Below are positions 30,972-39,306 of a DNA stretch of 64,000 bases, one piece after another. A program made the translations under genes and the position numbers. The stretch spans positions 372,001 through 436,000 of the forward strand of contig NZ_JADIKE010000038.1 in NCBI RefSeq assembly GCF_016904955.1. The letters are read 5' to 3'. Source of the DNA: Dyella flava. Its GTDB lineage: Bacteria; Pseudomonadota; Gammaproteobacteria; Xanthomonadales; Rhodanobacteraceae. Each line of letters starts with the position of its first letter. Position 1 is the first letter of the stretch. A model generated the notes under the pieces. The model did no database searches. It saw only the letters and a list, made by a program, of their open reading frames with translations, and had not been told where the DNA came from.

Positions 30972-33900
30972 GTGAGCGTCCGACGGCGACATTGGGCGCA
31001 CCGCATTGCGCGCGGCCTCGGTTGGGCGCTTGGCGTGCTGGTCATTACGCTTGCGCTGAGTGCCGCGCTGGCGCAGGTGCTGTTGCCGTTGCTGGCCAAA
31101 CATCCGCAGTGGGTGGCGGCGGAACTTAGCAGTAGATTCCAGCGCCAGGTCACCTTTACCGCGCTGGAGGGGCGTTGGGAGCCATCCGGTCCGCGGTTCG
31201 TCATGAAGGACTTTACGGCGGCAGCGGAAGGTTCCGGCAGTCCGCTGCGTATACCCGAAGTCGACCTGAAGCTGGATTTCGGCGGTTGGCTGTTTCCGTC
31301 CAGGCATCTGCTCAATCTTGAAGCGCGTGGCCTGGAACTGGATCTGAGCCGTGATGTGGATGGCAGCTGGCACATCAACGGCTTTGGCGTGGCAGGTGCT
31401 TCCCAGCGGCAGAATATTTCGTTTGGCCATCTTTCTGTCGAGCTGTGGCTGGACGATCTGCGCGTCGATATCACTGATGCGCTCCAGAAGCAGCAGTACA
31501 CCTTGCTGGCCGATCAACTGCGCATTACTCATCAGGGCAACCACATTCACGTCGGAGCACGTTTGCACCGGCTGGGTGCCAGCGGCGAATTGCAGGCAGC
31601 CGGGCGATTCCGCGATGACGGCGCCACCGGCCAGTTCTGGTTTGCCACGCAACAGGCCGATCTGCACGGCATGCTCGCGGGTGTCGATTTGGGCGGCTAT
31701 ACCGTCAATAGCGGTAGCGGAGATGTCGCGGCGTGGCTGGGTTGGCAGGGCGGCAAGATCGTGCGTGATCTGCTCCAGTTCGATCTGAAAGATCTGGCCA
31801 TCACCAATCCCGCAGGCGTGAAAGTAAGCGTGCCGGCGTGGAGCGGCCTTGGCGAACTGGCGCGCAATGACAGGGGTTATACCGTTCGTTGGGCGGGCGA
31901 TGATGGCGGCGCATTGAGGGCTGAGCTGGACGGCTTTGGCACCCCGCAGGCACGTCTGGCGGTCGTCGCCAACGATCTGCAATTGGCGCCGCTGGTGCCG
32001 TGGCTGGGCTTGAAGCCGGGACTGTCACCCGGCGTTGCGCAATGGCTCGCCGCAGGACAGCCGCATGGCCAGGTGCAGCACGCCGTGGTGCATTGGAGCG
32101 CCGCCGCCGGCTTGCAATCGCTGGATGCGACGTTCGACAACCTGGGCATCACCTCAGTCGGCAAACTGCCGGGCATTGGTCAGTTGCACGGCGAAGTGCT
32201 TGGCGATGCCGAGGCGGTTTCGCTGGAGCTGCCGGCTCAGGCAACGTCGATCAGCCTTCCGCATACGTTTCGTCAGCCGTTCGTGCTGAGCAATCTCGCC
32301 GGCGACTTCGCTTTCTGGCATGACCAGGATGCCACTCATATCGGTATCGCCAACCTGGATTTTGCAGGTCAGCAATACGGCGGCAACGCGCAGGGCGAAA
32401 TCCAGCTGCCCAATGATGGCGGGCGTCCGTTCCTGGACGTCTATGTGGCCCTGGGGCCAACCGATCTCTCGGCGGCCAAATTGTTCTGGCCGGTCGACTC
32501 GATGCCGCCATCGGCCGTGGAGTGGCTCGATCAGGCTTTTGTCACCGGCAAAATGGATAGTGCCGCGGTGCTGATCCGTGGCAGCCTTGCCGACTGGCCG
32601 TTCCATCACAACGAAGGACGCTTCGAGGCGCGCGCCGAGATCAGCGATCTCACCCTCAGCTATGGCAAGAGCTGGCCGGTGGCCGAGCACATCCAGGCCG
32701 TCGCCAACTTCATCGACGCCGGCATGCTGGTGCAGGCCAGCAGCGGCGATTCGCTGGGCGTGAAAGTAAACAATGCCGTGGCGGTGATTCCCGAGCTCGC
32801 GCATACCGTACTCGACCTCAATGTCAGCGGCGGCGGCAATGCGGCGGATCTGCTCAACTTTGTGAGCAAGAGCCCGATCGCGAGCAAGCAGGCGGATGTC
32901 CTGGCCAAGTTGCAGCTGGGCGGCACCGGCAGTTTTGATTTTCATCTGTCGCTGCCCACGCACGACATGGCGCATACCTTCCTGCTCGACGGCAATGCGC
33001 AACTGAAAGACGTCGACCTGAGTGCGCCGCAGTGGAATCTGCAACTGAGCAAACTCAACGGTCCGGCCACGTTCGATGGACATGGTTTTCATGCCGGTCC
33101 ACTGAACGGTGGATTCCGTGGCGAACCGTCTCAGCTTGATATGTCCATCGCGCAAGCGACCGGCGATCCCAACACCGTGTTCGCCGCCACGATGACCGGC
33201 AGCTACAGCGTGCCCGAGTTGCTGCAGGGGTATCCGGACTTGAAATGGCTGGGTGATATTGGCAGCGGACGCAGCCAGTTCACCATCGGCTATCAGATTG
33301 CGCACGCCAGCGACGGTGGTCCCGACGAGCAGACCCTCAGCATCGATTCGCCCATGTCAGGCATTGGCCTGAATTTCCCGGTGCCGCTGAACAAGCCTGC
33401 CGACAGCACCATGCCGTTGCACCTGTCGATCAACGTGCCGACGGCCGGCAGCATCATGCAAGTGGCATTGGGTTCGATCATGCGCGGGCGTCTGCGCTTG
33501 CCGGAAGACGGCCAGTCACCGCTTGCCGCCACCTTCGCGTTCGGCGATCAGATGCCCGACAGTCTGCCGGTTCGAGGCATGCGCATTCGCGGCGACGCTC
33601 CCGAGCTGGATGTGACCGGCTGGGTCAAGCAATCCATCGGCGGCAGCACGGCCAATAATGGTTTGACCCTGGAGACCATCGACGTCAGCACCAGGCATGC
33701 GGAAATGTTCGGTCGCGATTTCGACCAGATGCATATCTCCGCCGCACCGAAGGCCGACACGCTTGAACTCGACGTTGACAGCAAATCGGCCGCAGGTCAT
33801 TTCAGCGTACCGACCAAAGACCTGAACAAGCGCGGCATTACCGCACGCCTGCAACGCATGTATTGGCCGAAGGAGCCCACCGTGCCCCTGAAGCCCGGCG

Positions 33901-34862
33901 CCGCGCCGGTGTCGGTGCCTGTGCCGGTGACCGATCCGGCCAATACCGGCATCGATCCTTCCAACATGCCGCCCCTGCATATCTGGGTGCACGATCTGCG
34001 CCTTGATCAAGCCAACCTCGGCGAAGCGCGCCTGGAAACGTGGCCCGAACCGAACGGCATGCATATCGACCAACTATCCACACAGTCCAAGAGTGTGCAG
34101 ATCAATGGCCGCGGCGACTGGAACGGCACGCCCACCAAGAGCAACACGCGCCTGCGTGTAGACTTCAGCGCGGACAACATCGGTGACATGCTCAAGGCCT
34201 TCGGCTACGAGGGACTGTTCGAAGGCGGCAAGACGCGCGCCGATCTCAATGCGAGCTGGCCGGGTGGTCCGTGGTCGTTCGAGCTCGACAACATGGATGG
34301 CAACCTGAATGTGAATGTCACCAATGGCCGCATTCCGAAAGCGTCGCCAGGCGTGACCGGGCGTCTGTTTGGTCTGGCTTCCATCGCCGAACTCCCGCGT
34401 CGCATGTCGCTGGATTTCGGCGATGTGTTCGGCAAGGGTTTCGGCTTTGATTCGATCACCGGCGATTTCAAGTTGAAGGATGGCAACGCGGTCACCCGCA
34501 ACCTGAAAATCGAGGGACCGGCGGCGGAGATCACCATTACCGGGCGTACCGGTCTGCGTGCCAGGGATTACGACCAGCAAGTGGTCGTGCTGCCGCACGT
34601 CGGCAGCAGCTTGCCGGTGGTGGGGGCGGTTGTTGGCGGTCCCATTGGCGCAGCGGCTGGCTTCGCCATACAGGGGGTGCTGGGCCGGGGCTTGAGCCAT
34701 GTCGCCACGCAGCGTTATCACATTGGCGGCACCTGGGATAAACCGGTGGTTACCTCGGGTGGTGGCGACAATGCCGCGGCACCCGCATCGGCCAGTTCCA
34801 CCGCGGCGCCGGCGCGTGCCACCTCGGTTGCGCCGGCCGCCAGTTCATCGGCGGCGCATTAA
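30972..34862 (+). CDS. yhdP: AsmA-like lipid transport protein YhdP
   Basis: 1296 residues from GTG 30972 (TTG one codon earlier also possible). One N-terminal membrane anchor (about residues 15-38) followed by a very long periplasmic beta-rich domain and a C-terminal AsmA2-type end (GRTGLRARDYDQQVVVLPHV ... VGGPIGAAAGFAIQGVLGRG). The tail is Ala/Ser/Pro-rich. E. coli YhdP (1266 residues) is one of three proteins (with TamB and YdbH) that move phospholipids to the outer membrane. The rng-yhdP-tldD order is conserved with E. coli, supporting the call. Confidence 0.92.
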   Translation: MSVRRRHWAHRIARGLGWALGVLVITLALSAALAQVLLPLLAKHPQWVAAELSSRFQRQVTFTALEGRWEPSGPRFVMKDFTAAAEGSGSPLRIPEVDLKLDFGGWLFPSRHLLNLEARGLELDLSRDVDGSWHINGFGVAGASQRQNISFGHLSVELWLDDLRVDITDALQKQQYTLLADQLRITHQGNHIHVGARLHRLGASGELQAAGRFRDDGATGQFWFATQQADLHGMLAGVDLGGYTVNSGSGDVAAWLGWQGGKIVRDLLQFDLKDLAITNPAGVKVSVPAWSGLGELARNDRGYTVRWAGDDGGALRAELDGFGTPQARLAVVANDLQLAPLVPWLGLKPGLSPGVAQWLAAGQPHGQVQHAVVHWSAAAGLQSLDATFDNLGITSVGKLPGIGQLHGEVLGDAEAVSLELPAQATSISLPHTFRQPFVLSNLAGDFAFWHDQDATHIGIANLDFAGQQYGGNAQGEIQLPNDGGRPFLDVYVALGPTDLSAAKLFWPVDSMPPSAVEWLDQAFVTGKMDSAAVLIRGSLADWPFHHNEGRFEARAEISDLTLSYGKSWPVAEHIQAVANFIDAGMLVQASSGDSLGVKVNNAVAVIPELAHTVLDLNVSGGGNAADLLNFVSKSPIASKQADVLAKLQLGGTGSFDFHLSLPTHDMAHTFLLDGNAQLKDVDLSAPQWNLQLSKLNGPATFDGHGFHAGPLNGGFRGEPSQLDMSIAQATGDPNTVFAATMTGSYSVPELLQGYPDLKWLGDIGSGRSQFTIGYQIAHASDGGPDEQTLSIDSPMSGIGLNFPVPLNKPADSTMPLHLSINVPTAGSIMQVALGSIMRGRLRLPEDGQSPLAATFAFGDQMPDSLPVRGMRIRGDAPELDVTGWVKQSIGGSTANNGLTLETIDVSTRHAEMFGRDFDQMHISAAPKADTLELDVDSKSAAGHFSVPTKDLNKRGITARLQRMYWPKEPTVPLKPGAAPVSVPVPVTDPANTGIDPSNMPPLHIWVHDLRLDQANLGEARLETWPEPNGMHIDQLSTQSKSVQINGRGDWNGTPTKSNTRLRVDFSADNIGDMLKAFGYEGLFEGGKTRADLNASWPGGPWSFELDNMDGNLNVNVTNGRIPKASPGVTGRLFGLASIAELPRRMSLDFGDVFGKGFGFDSITGDFKLKDGNAVTRNLKIEGPAAEITITGRTGLRARDYDQQVVVLPHVGSSLPVVGAVVGGPIGAAAGFAIQGVLGRGLSHVATQRYHIGGTWDKPVVTSGGGDNAAAPASASSTAAPARATSVAPAASSSAAH

Positions 34863-34947
34863 GGCGGCGCTTGTCGCACGGCTCTTTAAGCCCCAGGATT
34901 CGCCCTCACTTTTATCAGTTCAATCGCACTATCACGGTAGCCAACAC

Positions 34948-36387
34948 ATGAATTCCCTGATCGCACAGGCCGAGAGTCGCCTGCTTAGCCCCGGTGGCCT
35001 GGCCACCGGCGACCTCGATCGCGTGTTCACGCAGCTCATGGGGCCCGCCATTGATGCCGCCGACCTGTATTTCCAGCATTCGCGCAGCGAGGCCTGGGTG
35101 CTGGAAGAGGGCATCGTCAAGGACGGCAGCCACTCCATCGAGCAAGGCGTGGGTGTGCGGGCGATCAGCGGCGAGAAAACGGGTTTTGCCTATTCCGACG
35201 AGATCGTGCTGCCGCAGTTGCTGGAAGCCTCCAAGGCGGCCCGCGCCATCGCGCACGGCGGCAACGGTGCCGGCAAGCCGCTGGCGCTGCATGGCGCCAA
35301 GTCGCTTTATCCGGCGATTGATCCGGTCGACAGCCTGCCCAATCCCGACAAGATCGCCGTGTTGCGCGAGGTGGATGCGTATGCGCGCGCACGCGATCCG
35401 CGCGTGAAGCAGGTGATTGTCAGCTTGAACGCCACGCTCGATACCGTGCTGATAGCCGCTTCCGACGGCACGCTAGCCGCCGACGTGCGCCCGCTGGTGC
35501 GCTTGAGCGTACAGGTGATCGTCGAGCAGAGCGGTCGCCGCGAGCAGGGCTATGCCGGCGGCGGTGGGCGCTACGGTTATCGCGAGCTGCTGGAAAACGG
35601 TCGTGCGATGGCCTTCGCTGATGAGGCCGTGCGTCAGGCCCTGGTGAATCTGGATGCGGTGGATGCACCGGCCGGCACGATGACCGTGGTGCTTGGCCCA
35701 GGCTGGCCCGGCGTGTTGTTGCACGAAGCCATCGGTCACGGGCTGGAAGGCGATTTCAATCGCAAGGGCAGTTCGGCGTTTGCCGGCCGCATCGGCCAGC
35801 GCGTGGCCGCACCGGGCGTCACCGTGGTGGACGATGGCACGCTGCCGGGACGCCGCGGTTCGCTCAGCATCGACGACGAAGGCACGCCGACTGAATGCAC
35901 GACCCTGATCGAAGACGGCATTCTCAAGGGCTACATGCAGGACAAGCTCAATGCGCGCCTGATGGGCATGGCACCCACCGGCAACGGTCGTCGCGAATCC
36001 TTCGCGCAATTGCCGATGCCGCGCATGACCAACACCTATATGCTGGCCGGCCAGCACGATCCGCAGGACATCATCCGCTCGGTGAAGAAGGGGCTGTATG
36101 CCGTGAACTTCGGTGGCGGCCAGGTCGACATCACCAACGGCAAGTTCGTGTTCTCCGCCAGCGAGGCCTATCTGATCGAAGACGGCAAGGTCACCGCGCC
36201 GGTGAAAGGCGCGACGCTGATCGGCAGCGGCCCGGATGTGCTCACGCGGGTGTCGATGATCGGCAACGATCTCGCGCTTGATGAAGGCATCGGCGTGTGC
36301 GGCAAGGATGGGCAGAGCGTGCCGGTGGGTGTGGGTCAACCGACGCTGCGCGTGGAAAGCATGACGGTGGGCGGCACCGCATCCTGA
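34948..36387 (+). CDS. tldD: Metalloprotease TldD
   Basis: 479 residues from ATG 34948 (MNSLIAQAESRLLSPGGLAT); the open frame upstream runs through the end of yhdP and is not used. TldD with TldE (PmbA) forms a heterodimeric zinc protease that unfolds and degrades peptides such as microcin B17 precursor. The HExxxH motif HEAIGHGLEGD (His259, Glu260, His264) is in TldD, as expected; the partner pmbA is 3 kb downstream at 39307. SD weak (CGGTAGCCAACAC). It lies 85 bases after yhdP. Confidence 0.96.
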   Translation: MNSLIAQAESRLLSPGGLATGDLDRVFTQLMGPAIDAADLYFQHSRSEAWVLEEGIVKDGSHSIEQGVGVRAISGEKTGFAYSDEIVLPQLLEASKAARAIAHGGNGAGKPLALHGAKSLYPAIDPVDSLPNPDKIAVLREVDAYARARDPRVKQVIVSLNATLDTVLIAASDGTLAADVRPLVRLSVQVIVEQSGRREQGYAGGGGRYGYRELLENGRAMAFADEAVRQALVNLDAVDAPAGTMTVVLGPGWPGVLLHEAIGHGLEGDFNRKGSSAFAGRIGQRVAAPGVTVVDDGTLPGRRGSLSIDDEGTPTECTTLIEDGILKGYMQDKLNARLMGMAPTGNGRRESFAQLPMPRMTNTYMLAGQHDPQDIIRSVKKGLYAVNFGGGQVDITNGKFVFSASEAYLIEDGKVTAPVKGATLIGSGPDVLTRVSMIGNDLALDEGIGVCGKDGQSVPVGVGQPTLRVESMTVGGTAS

Positions 36388-36425
36388 GTTGATACTGGGA
36401 ACGCCGCATGAGGTGGCGACACGCG

Positions 36426-36971
36426 ATGATTATTGGAGGCACCGGCATGCTTGCTGGTGCCTCGCGTTTTATAGCGGCACGCGCCGGTGCCGTTTCGCTG
36501 TTCGCGCACACCGAAGCCTCGTTATTGTCGCTGCGACAAGGTTTGCCGGATGCGCTTGAGGTCGCGACGACCGCGGTCGACTACCGATCGCAGCAGGCCT
36601 TCAGTGCAGCCATTCGCAGTAGCGTAAAGAAGTTCGGTGTGCCGGAGATGGTGCTTGCGTGGGTGCACACGGAAGCGCCGGCGCTGGCGCTTGCTGCGCA
36701 ACTGGCGGCGTACGGTCAACCCGTGCAGTTTTTCCATGTACTGGGCAGTGCGAGTGCAAGCCCAAGCGCATCATTGGTGCAACAACGCCGTTATTACGAT
36801 GCATTGCCCGAGCTTGCTTACCATCAGATCGTGCTTGGCTTTGTCGCCGATGAGCAGGGTTCGCGTTGGCTGCATAACGATGAAATCGTCAACGGTGTGA
36901 TCGACGCTGTGCGGGAGAACGCCGCCTGCCACGTGGTCGGAACAGTCGAGCCCTGGCATGCGAGGCCTTGA
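36426..36971 (+). CDS. Short Rossmann-fold (SDR-like) protein
   Basis: 181 residues if started at ATG 36426, which has GAGGTGG nine bases upstream; an ATG at 36408 would add six residues. The N terminus MIIGGTGMLAGASRFIAARA is a dinucleotide-binding GxxGxxG-like turn, so it is probably an NAD(P)-binding short-chain dehydrogenase relative. The rest is about 60 residues shorter than a typical SDR and no YxxxK catalytic pair is evident. Function unknown. It follows tldD by 38 bases and may share its transcript. Confidence 0.7.
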   Translation: MIIGGTGMLAGASRFIAARAGAVSLFAHTEASLLSLRQGLPDALEVATTAVDYRSQQAFSAAIRSSVKKFGVPEMVLAWVHTEAPALALAAQLAAYGQPVQFFHVLGSASASPSASLVQQRRYYDALPELAYHQIVLGFVADEQGSRWLHNDEIVNGVIDAVRENAACHVVGTVEPWHARP

Positions 36972-37054
36972 GTTGATGGGGTGAGGCTGCACTCACGCAA
37001 CGTGTGCAAGGATGCCTTTTCCGGTAGCGATCGTCATCGCACTTCAACCATTCC

Positions 37055-37089
37055 AAAAAAGCGGCACGTTGTTGTCACTCAACGTGCCG
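37055..37089 (-). terminator. Intrinsic terminator for the small - strand gene
   Basis: On the - strand a perfect 10-bp stem (37089-37080 with 37071-37062, sequence CGGCACGTTG and its complement, 8-base loop) is followed by GC? and a run of six Ts (37060-37055). This is the best-formed terminator in the window on that strand. It is 70 bases downstream of the small ORF ending at 37159, which supports that ORF as a real transcript. Confidence 0.75.
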
Positions 37090-37144
37090 AAAATGGCGCA
37101 CTGTCCTGACTCAGCGAACCAACATGGCCGCCCTCATACGTACA

Positions 37145-37162
37145 CGCGTTAATCCACCCTAC
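37145..37162. repeat. Half REP-like sequence
   Basis: CGCGTTAATCCACCCTAC reads on the - strand as GTAGGGTGGATTAACGCG, a GTAG-headed half palindrome similar in layout to the REPs at 17675 and 37797 but with a different stem. It overlaps the 3' end of the small - strand ORF. Only half a unit is present, so the call is tentative. Confidence 0.4.
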
Positions 37163-37446
37163 GCTGGGGTGTGCGTGTCGACGCGGTGATGCAGGAAGTG
37201 AGGGGCGGCGTGCAGGCCGTTGCGTTCGCCAGTGCGATGGGATGTGAAGGCGTTGTCCACCCGGCCTTTGCCTTCAGCCACAAGCACCGCTAGCGCAATG
37301 TCAGCCTGCCTGGATGTGGGGATTTGCCGCATTTCCCGACCCGAACTCCGCGGTGGGAGCGTGCCGTCGAGGTTTAAGGTGGGGCCAGATTCGGAATCGT
37401 TGCAATCCGAGGGGCGCGGCGGTGCCGTATGATGTTGGGAGATCAT
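37159..37446 (-). CDS. Small hypothetical protein
   Basis: 95 residues from ATG 37446, MISQHHTAPPRPSDCNDSES at the start and GLHAAPHFLHHRVDTHTPA at the end. I do not recognise a family. The N-terminal half is Pro/Ser-rich; the central part (IALAVLVAEGKGR) could form a short strand or helix; the C terminus is His-rich. Supporting points: AAGAGAG lies seven bases before the ATG and an intrinsic terminator lies 70 bases after the stop. Against: the coding signal is weak and the region is otherwise repeats. A second open frame (37443-37646) ends in an ATGA overlap with its start. Confidence 0.4.
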   Translation of the reverse strand: MISQHHTAPPRPSDCNDSESGPTLNLDGTLPPRSSGREMRQIPTSRQADIALAVLVAEGKGRVDNAFTSHRTGERNGLHAAPHFLHHRVDTHTPA

Positions 37447-37796
37447 GAGCAACTCTCTTTCAGTTGTTTGTGATTTAGCGGGTCGTGGGAGCGTCCACTC
37501 TCACGATCCGCGCCTCCAAGCATGGCTGCCTGGGTCACCAGCGTTGGCTGTTTCGCTAACTGCGTTGATGACCCCAATAGAGTAATGAAGTGGCGCGTTC
37601 GCTGTATGTAGGGGTTGGATGATGTTTGTTGTGCGAGAGGCGCCATTTGTTGTCATCAACAGACAATCACTGCTCGCTGGAAAACGGGCGTCTTCGAAAG
37701 TTGTCTAGATGTCTTCCATTGGCGCCGTGTCGTCCGTTCCGACCGCGATGGCCTGCTTCAATAGCCGGAAGATTTTTCGCGCGATGAGTAGATTGG
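37447..37796. other. Gene-poor stretch upstream of the small ORF
   Basis: 350 bases with no gene I can support. On the - strand an open frame of 67 codons (37443-37646) ends with its TGA inside the ATG of the 95-residue ORF, but it lacks an SD. A hairpin with one G-U pair is at about 37486-37507. The right part (37650-37790) shows nothing recognisable. Confidence 0.4.
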
Positions 37797-37845
37797 GTAG
37801 GTTGGGTTAGCGCGGCGTAACCCAACGGATCTTCTAACCCAACCT
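37797..37845. repeat. GTAG-type REP with degenerate partner
   Basis: 37797-37826 differs from the unit at 17675 by a single loop base (GCGCGGCG for GCGCAGCG). After an eight-base gap, CTAACCCAACCTCAAC (about 37834-37845) is a degraded facing half. It marks the left edge of the large palindromic element. Confidence 0.8.
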
Positions 37846-37884
37846 CAACTCAACAAGTGCTTGAGCTTGGTGTTGAGTCGCATC

Positions 37885-38374
37885 GCTGTGCATTTCGTCA
37901 ACTGAAACATTGCCTGCGGCGCTTTCGGCCTAAAGGCCGAGTCACTTTTCTTTGCTGGCCCAAAGAAAAGTAACCCAAAGAAATGGCCTGAAAGGCTCGT
38001 GCGCGGGAGGGATAAAAGCCTGAGCGATGGCGGCGATGGAATAGTTAATCGCCAATGGTTATGCGCTCCCGCTATACCGCGAGCATCGAGGCGCTGAGGG
38101 CTTAAAGCTCGCGCGGCGATAAGTCGAGCTTTCCCGTCTTTGTTTTATCGCCTCACCGCTTCGACGCCTCGCGGTATAGCGGCACTGTGTAAGCGTGGCC
38201 TGTTAACCAACAGGGCATGGCGTAATCGTTCAGGCTTGTAACCTGCACCGTGCCACGAGTTCTTGAGGCCATTTCTTTGGGTTACTTTTCTTTGGGCCAG
38301 CAAAGAAAAGTGACTCGGGCCCTTTAGGGACCGAAAGCGCCGCAGGCAATGGTGGCATTCACGAAACGCACAGC
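37885..38374. repeat. Large nested inverted repeat (~490 bp)
   Basis: Outer ends GCTGTGC (37885-37891) and GCACAGC (38368-38374) are complementary. The main arms, 37908-37989 and 38266-38351, match almost base for base; the right arm has a 4-base expansion in one internal hairpin. Each arm contains its own hairpin (ACTTTTCTTTG / CAAAGAAAAGT). Inside are further matched pairs: 38016-38028 with 38225-38237 (12 of 13), 38069-38083 with 38168-38182 (15 of 15), and GGCGATAA 38115-38122 with 38145-38152 as the apex. The intervening sequence also matches loosely, so the entire element can fold as one long cruciform or RNA hairpin. No gene is inside. It is flanked by REP sequences on both sides. Confidence 0.85.
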
Positions 38375-38397
38375 CATGCCAAAAACAGATCGGACGC

Positions 38398-38412
38398 TAC
38401 GCTAACCCAACT
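38398..38412. repeat. Truncated REP half-unit
   Basis: TACGCTAACCCAACT at 38398-38412 reads on the - strand as the 5' half of a REP (TTGGGTTAGCG). It stops at the loop, three bases before the yjgA stop codon, and marks the right edge of the palindromic island. Confidence 0.55.
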
Positions 38413-38415
38413 AGC

Positions 38416-38946
38416 TCATGCACCGTCAGCGTCGGCGCTAAGCTGCTTCAGCAACTGGAATATTTCGCGATAAGCCCGCGGCGCCTTGTTGCCATCGCGT
38501 TCGGCGCGTGCCTGGCGAATCAGCGCGCGCACATGCTGGCGATCGATATCCGGGTGCTGATCGATCAACTCCTGCAAGGCATCGTCGCTATCGAGCAGCT
38601 TGTCGCGCAGCGCTTCCAGCCGATGCATCGCCGCGGTCTCTTTGCGCTGCTGGTCGCGGTTTTCGCCAAGCAGTGCCTTGGCCGTCTCGAAAGCTTCGTC
38701 ATCGTGACGGCGCATCACCTTGGCCAGGAAGCCAAGCTGGCGCTTGCGCGCGATGTGCGAGGTGATGCGGCGCAGGTTGTCGATTTCGCGCAGTACGTCT
38801 TCCGGCAGATCGGCGCGCGCGAGTTTGCTTTGCGGCAATTCCGATAGCTGGGTGGCGAACGTCAGTACCGCCAGCGCATCGCGGCGCTGTTGTGTGCGGG
38901 TGGGGCCGTAGTCGTGATCGGGGTCGTCGGTGTAAGTGCGGTTCAC
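38416..38946 (-). CDS. yjgA: Ribosome biogenesis factor YjgA (DarP, DUF615)
   Basis: 176 residues from GTG 38946 (no strong SD). A helical, charged protein with the family sequence LRRITSHIARKRQLGFLAKV and LEALRDKLLDSDDALQELID. YjgA/DarP associates with late 50S precursors and aids peptidyl transferase centre maturation in E. coli. In E. coli yjgA is beside pmbA, and here pmbA is 360 bases away, divergently read, which supports the call. It is 12 bases downstream of the DUF1653 gene and probably co-transcribed with it. Confidence 0.93.
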   Translation of the reverse strand: MNRTYTDDPDHDYGPTRTQQRRDALAVLTFATQLSELPQSKLARADLPEDVLREIDNLRRITSHIARKRQLGFLAKVMRRHDDEAFETAKALLGENRDQQRKETAAMHRLEALRDKLLDSDDALQELIDQHPDIDRQHVRALIRQARAERDGNKAPRAYREIFQLLKQLSADADGA

Positions 38947-38958
38947 GGGATTATCCGG

Positions 38959-39198
38959 TCAGAGTCTGGGTCTGGTTTCGCCGGGCTGGGCTTCGACCAG
39001 GGCGAAGCGCGGGATCGGTTCGCCATCCAGTTCCACGGTTTCGGCAAACATGGTGGCTGGGCGTACCCAGAGGCCGAAGTCGCCGTAAAGCGCCTGGTAG
39101 ACGACCAGTTCTTCCATCGTTTCGCTGTGATAGGCGGTGCCCAGCACGCGATAGCTCTGACCTTTGTAGTGACGATAGATGCCGGTGGCTATGGACAT
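38959..39198 (-). CDS. DUF1653 family protein
   Basis: 79 residues from ATG 39198 (preceded by CACAGGAGCGGCC). GIYRHYKGQSYRVLGTAYHS, then EELVVYQALYGDFGLWVRPA, is the DUF1653 layout, a small beta-rich domain of unknown function common in proteobacteria. Full length for the family. The promoter would lie in the 108-base gap shared with pmbA. Confidence 0.9.
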   Translation of the reverse strand: MSIATGIYRHYKGQSYRVLGTAYHSETMEELVVYQALYGDFGLWVRPATMFAETVELDGEPIPRFALVEAQPGETRPRL

Positions 39199-39306
39199 GG
39201 CCGCTCCTGTGGCAACCTTTACGAATGAGCATTGGCAATGGGTCTGGGCGGCCCCATGTCGGGTTATTGTACCCGTTTGTCACCGTCAGTCCTTCAGGAA
39301 AACCAC

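Noticed and set aside
38000..38300. Protein-coding ORF inside the large palindrome
   Set aside because: No frame has an RBS or any coding character; symmetry of the DNA explains the open frames.
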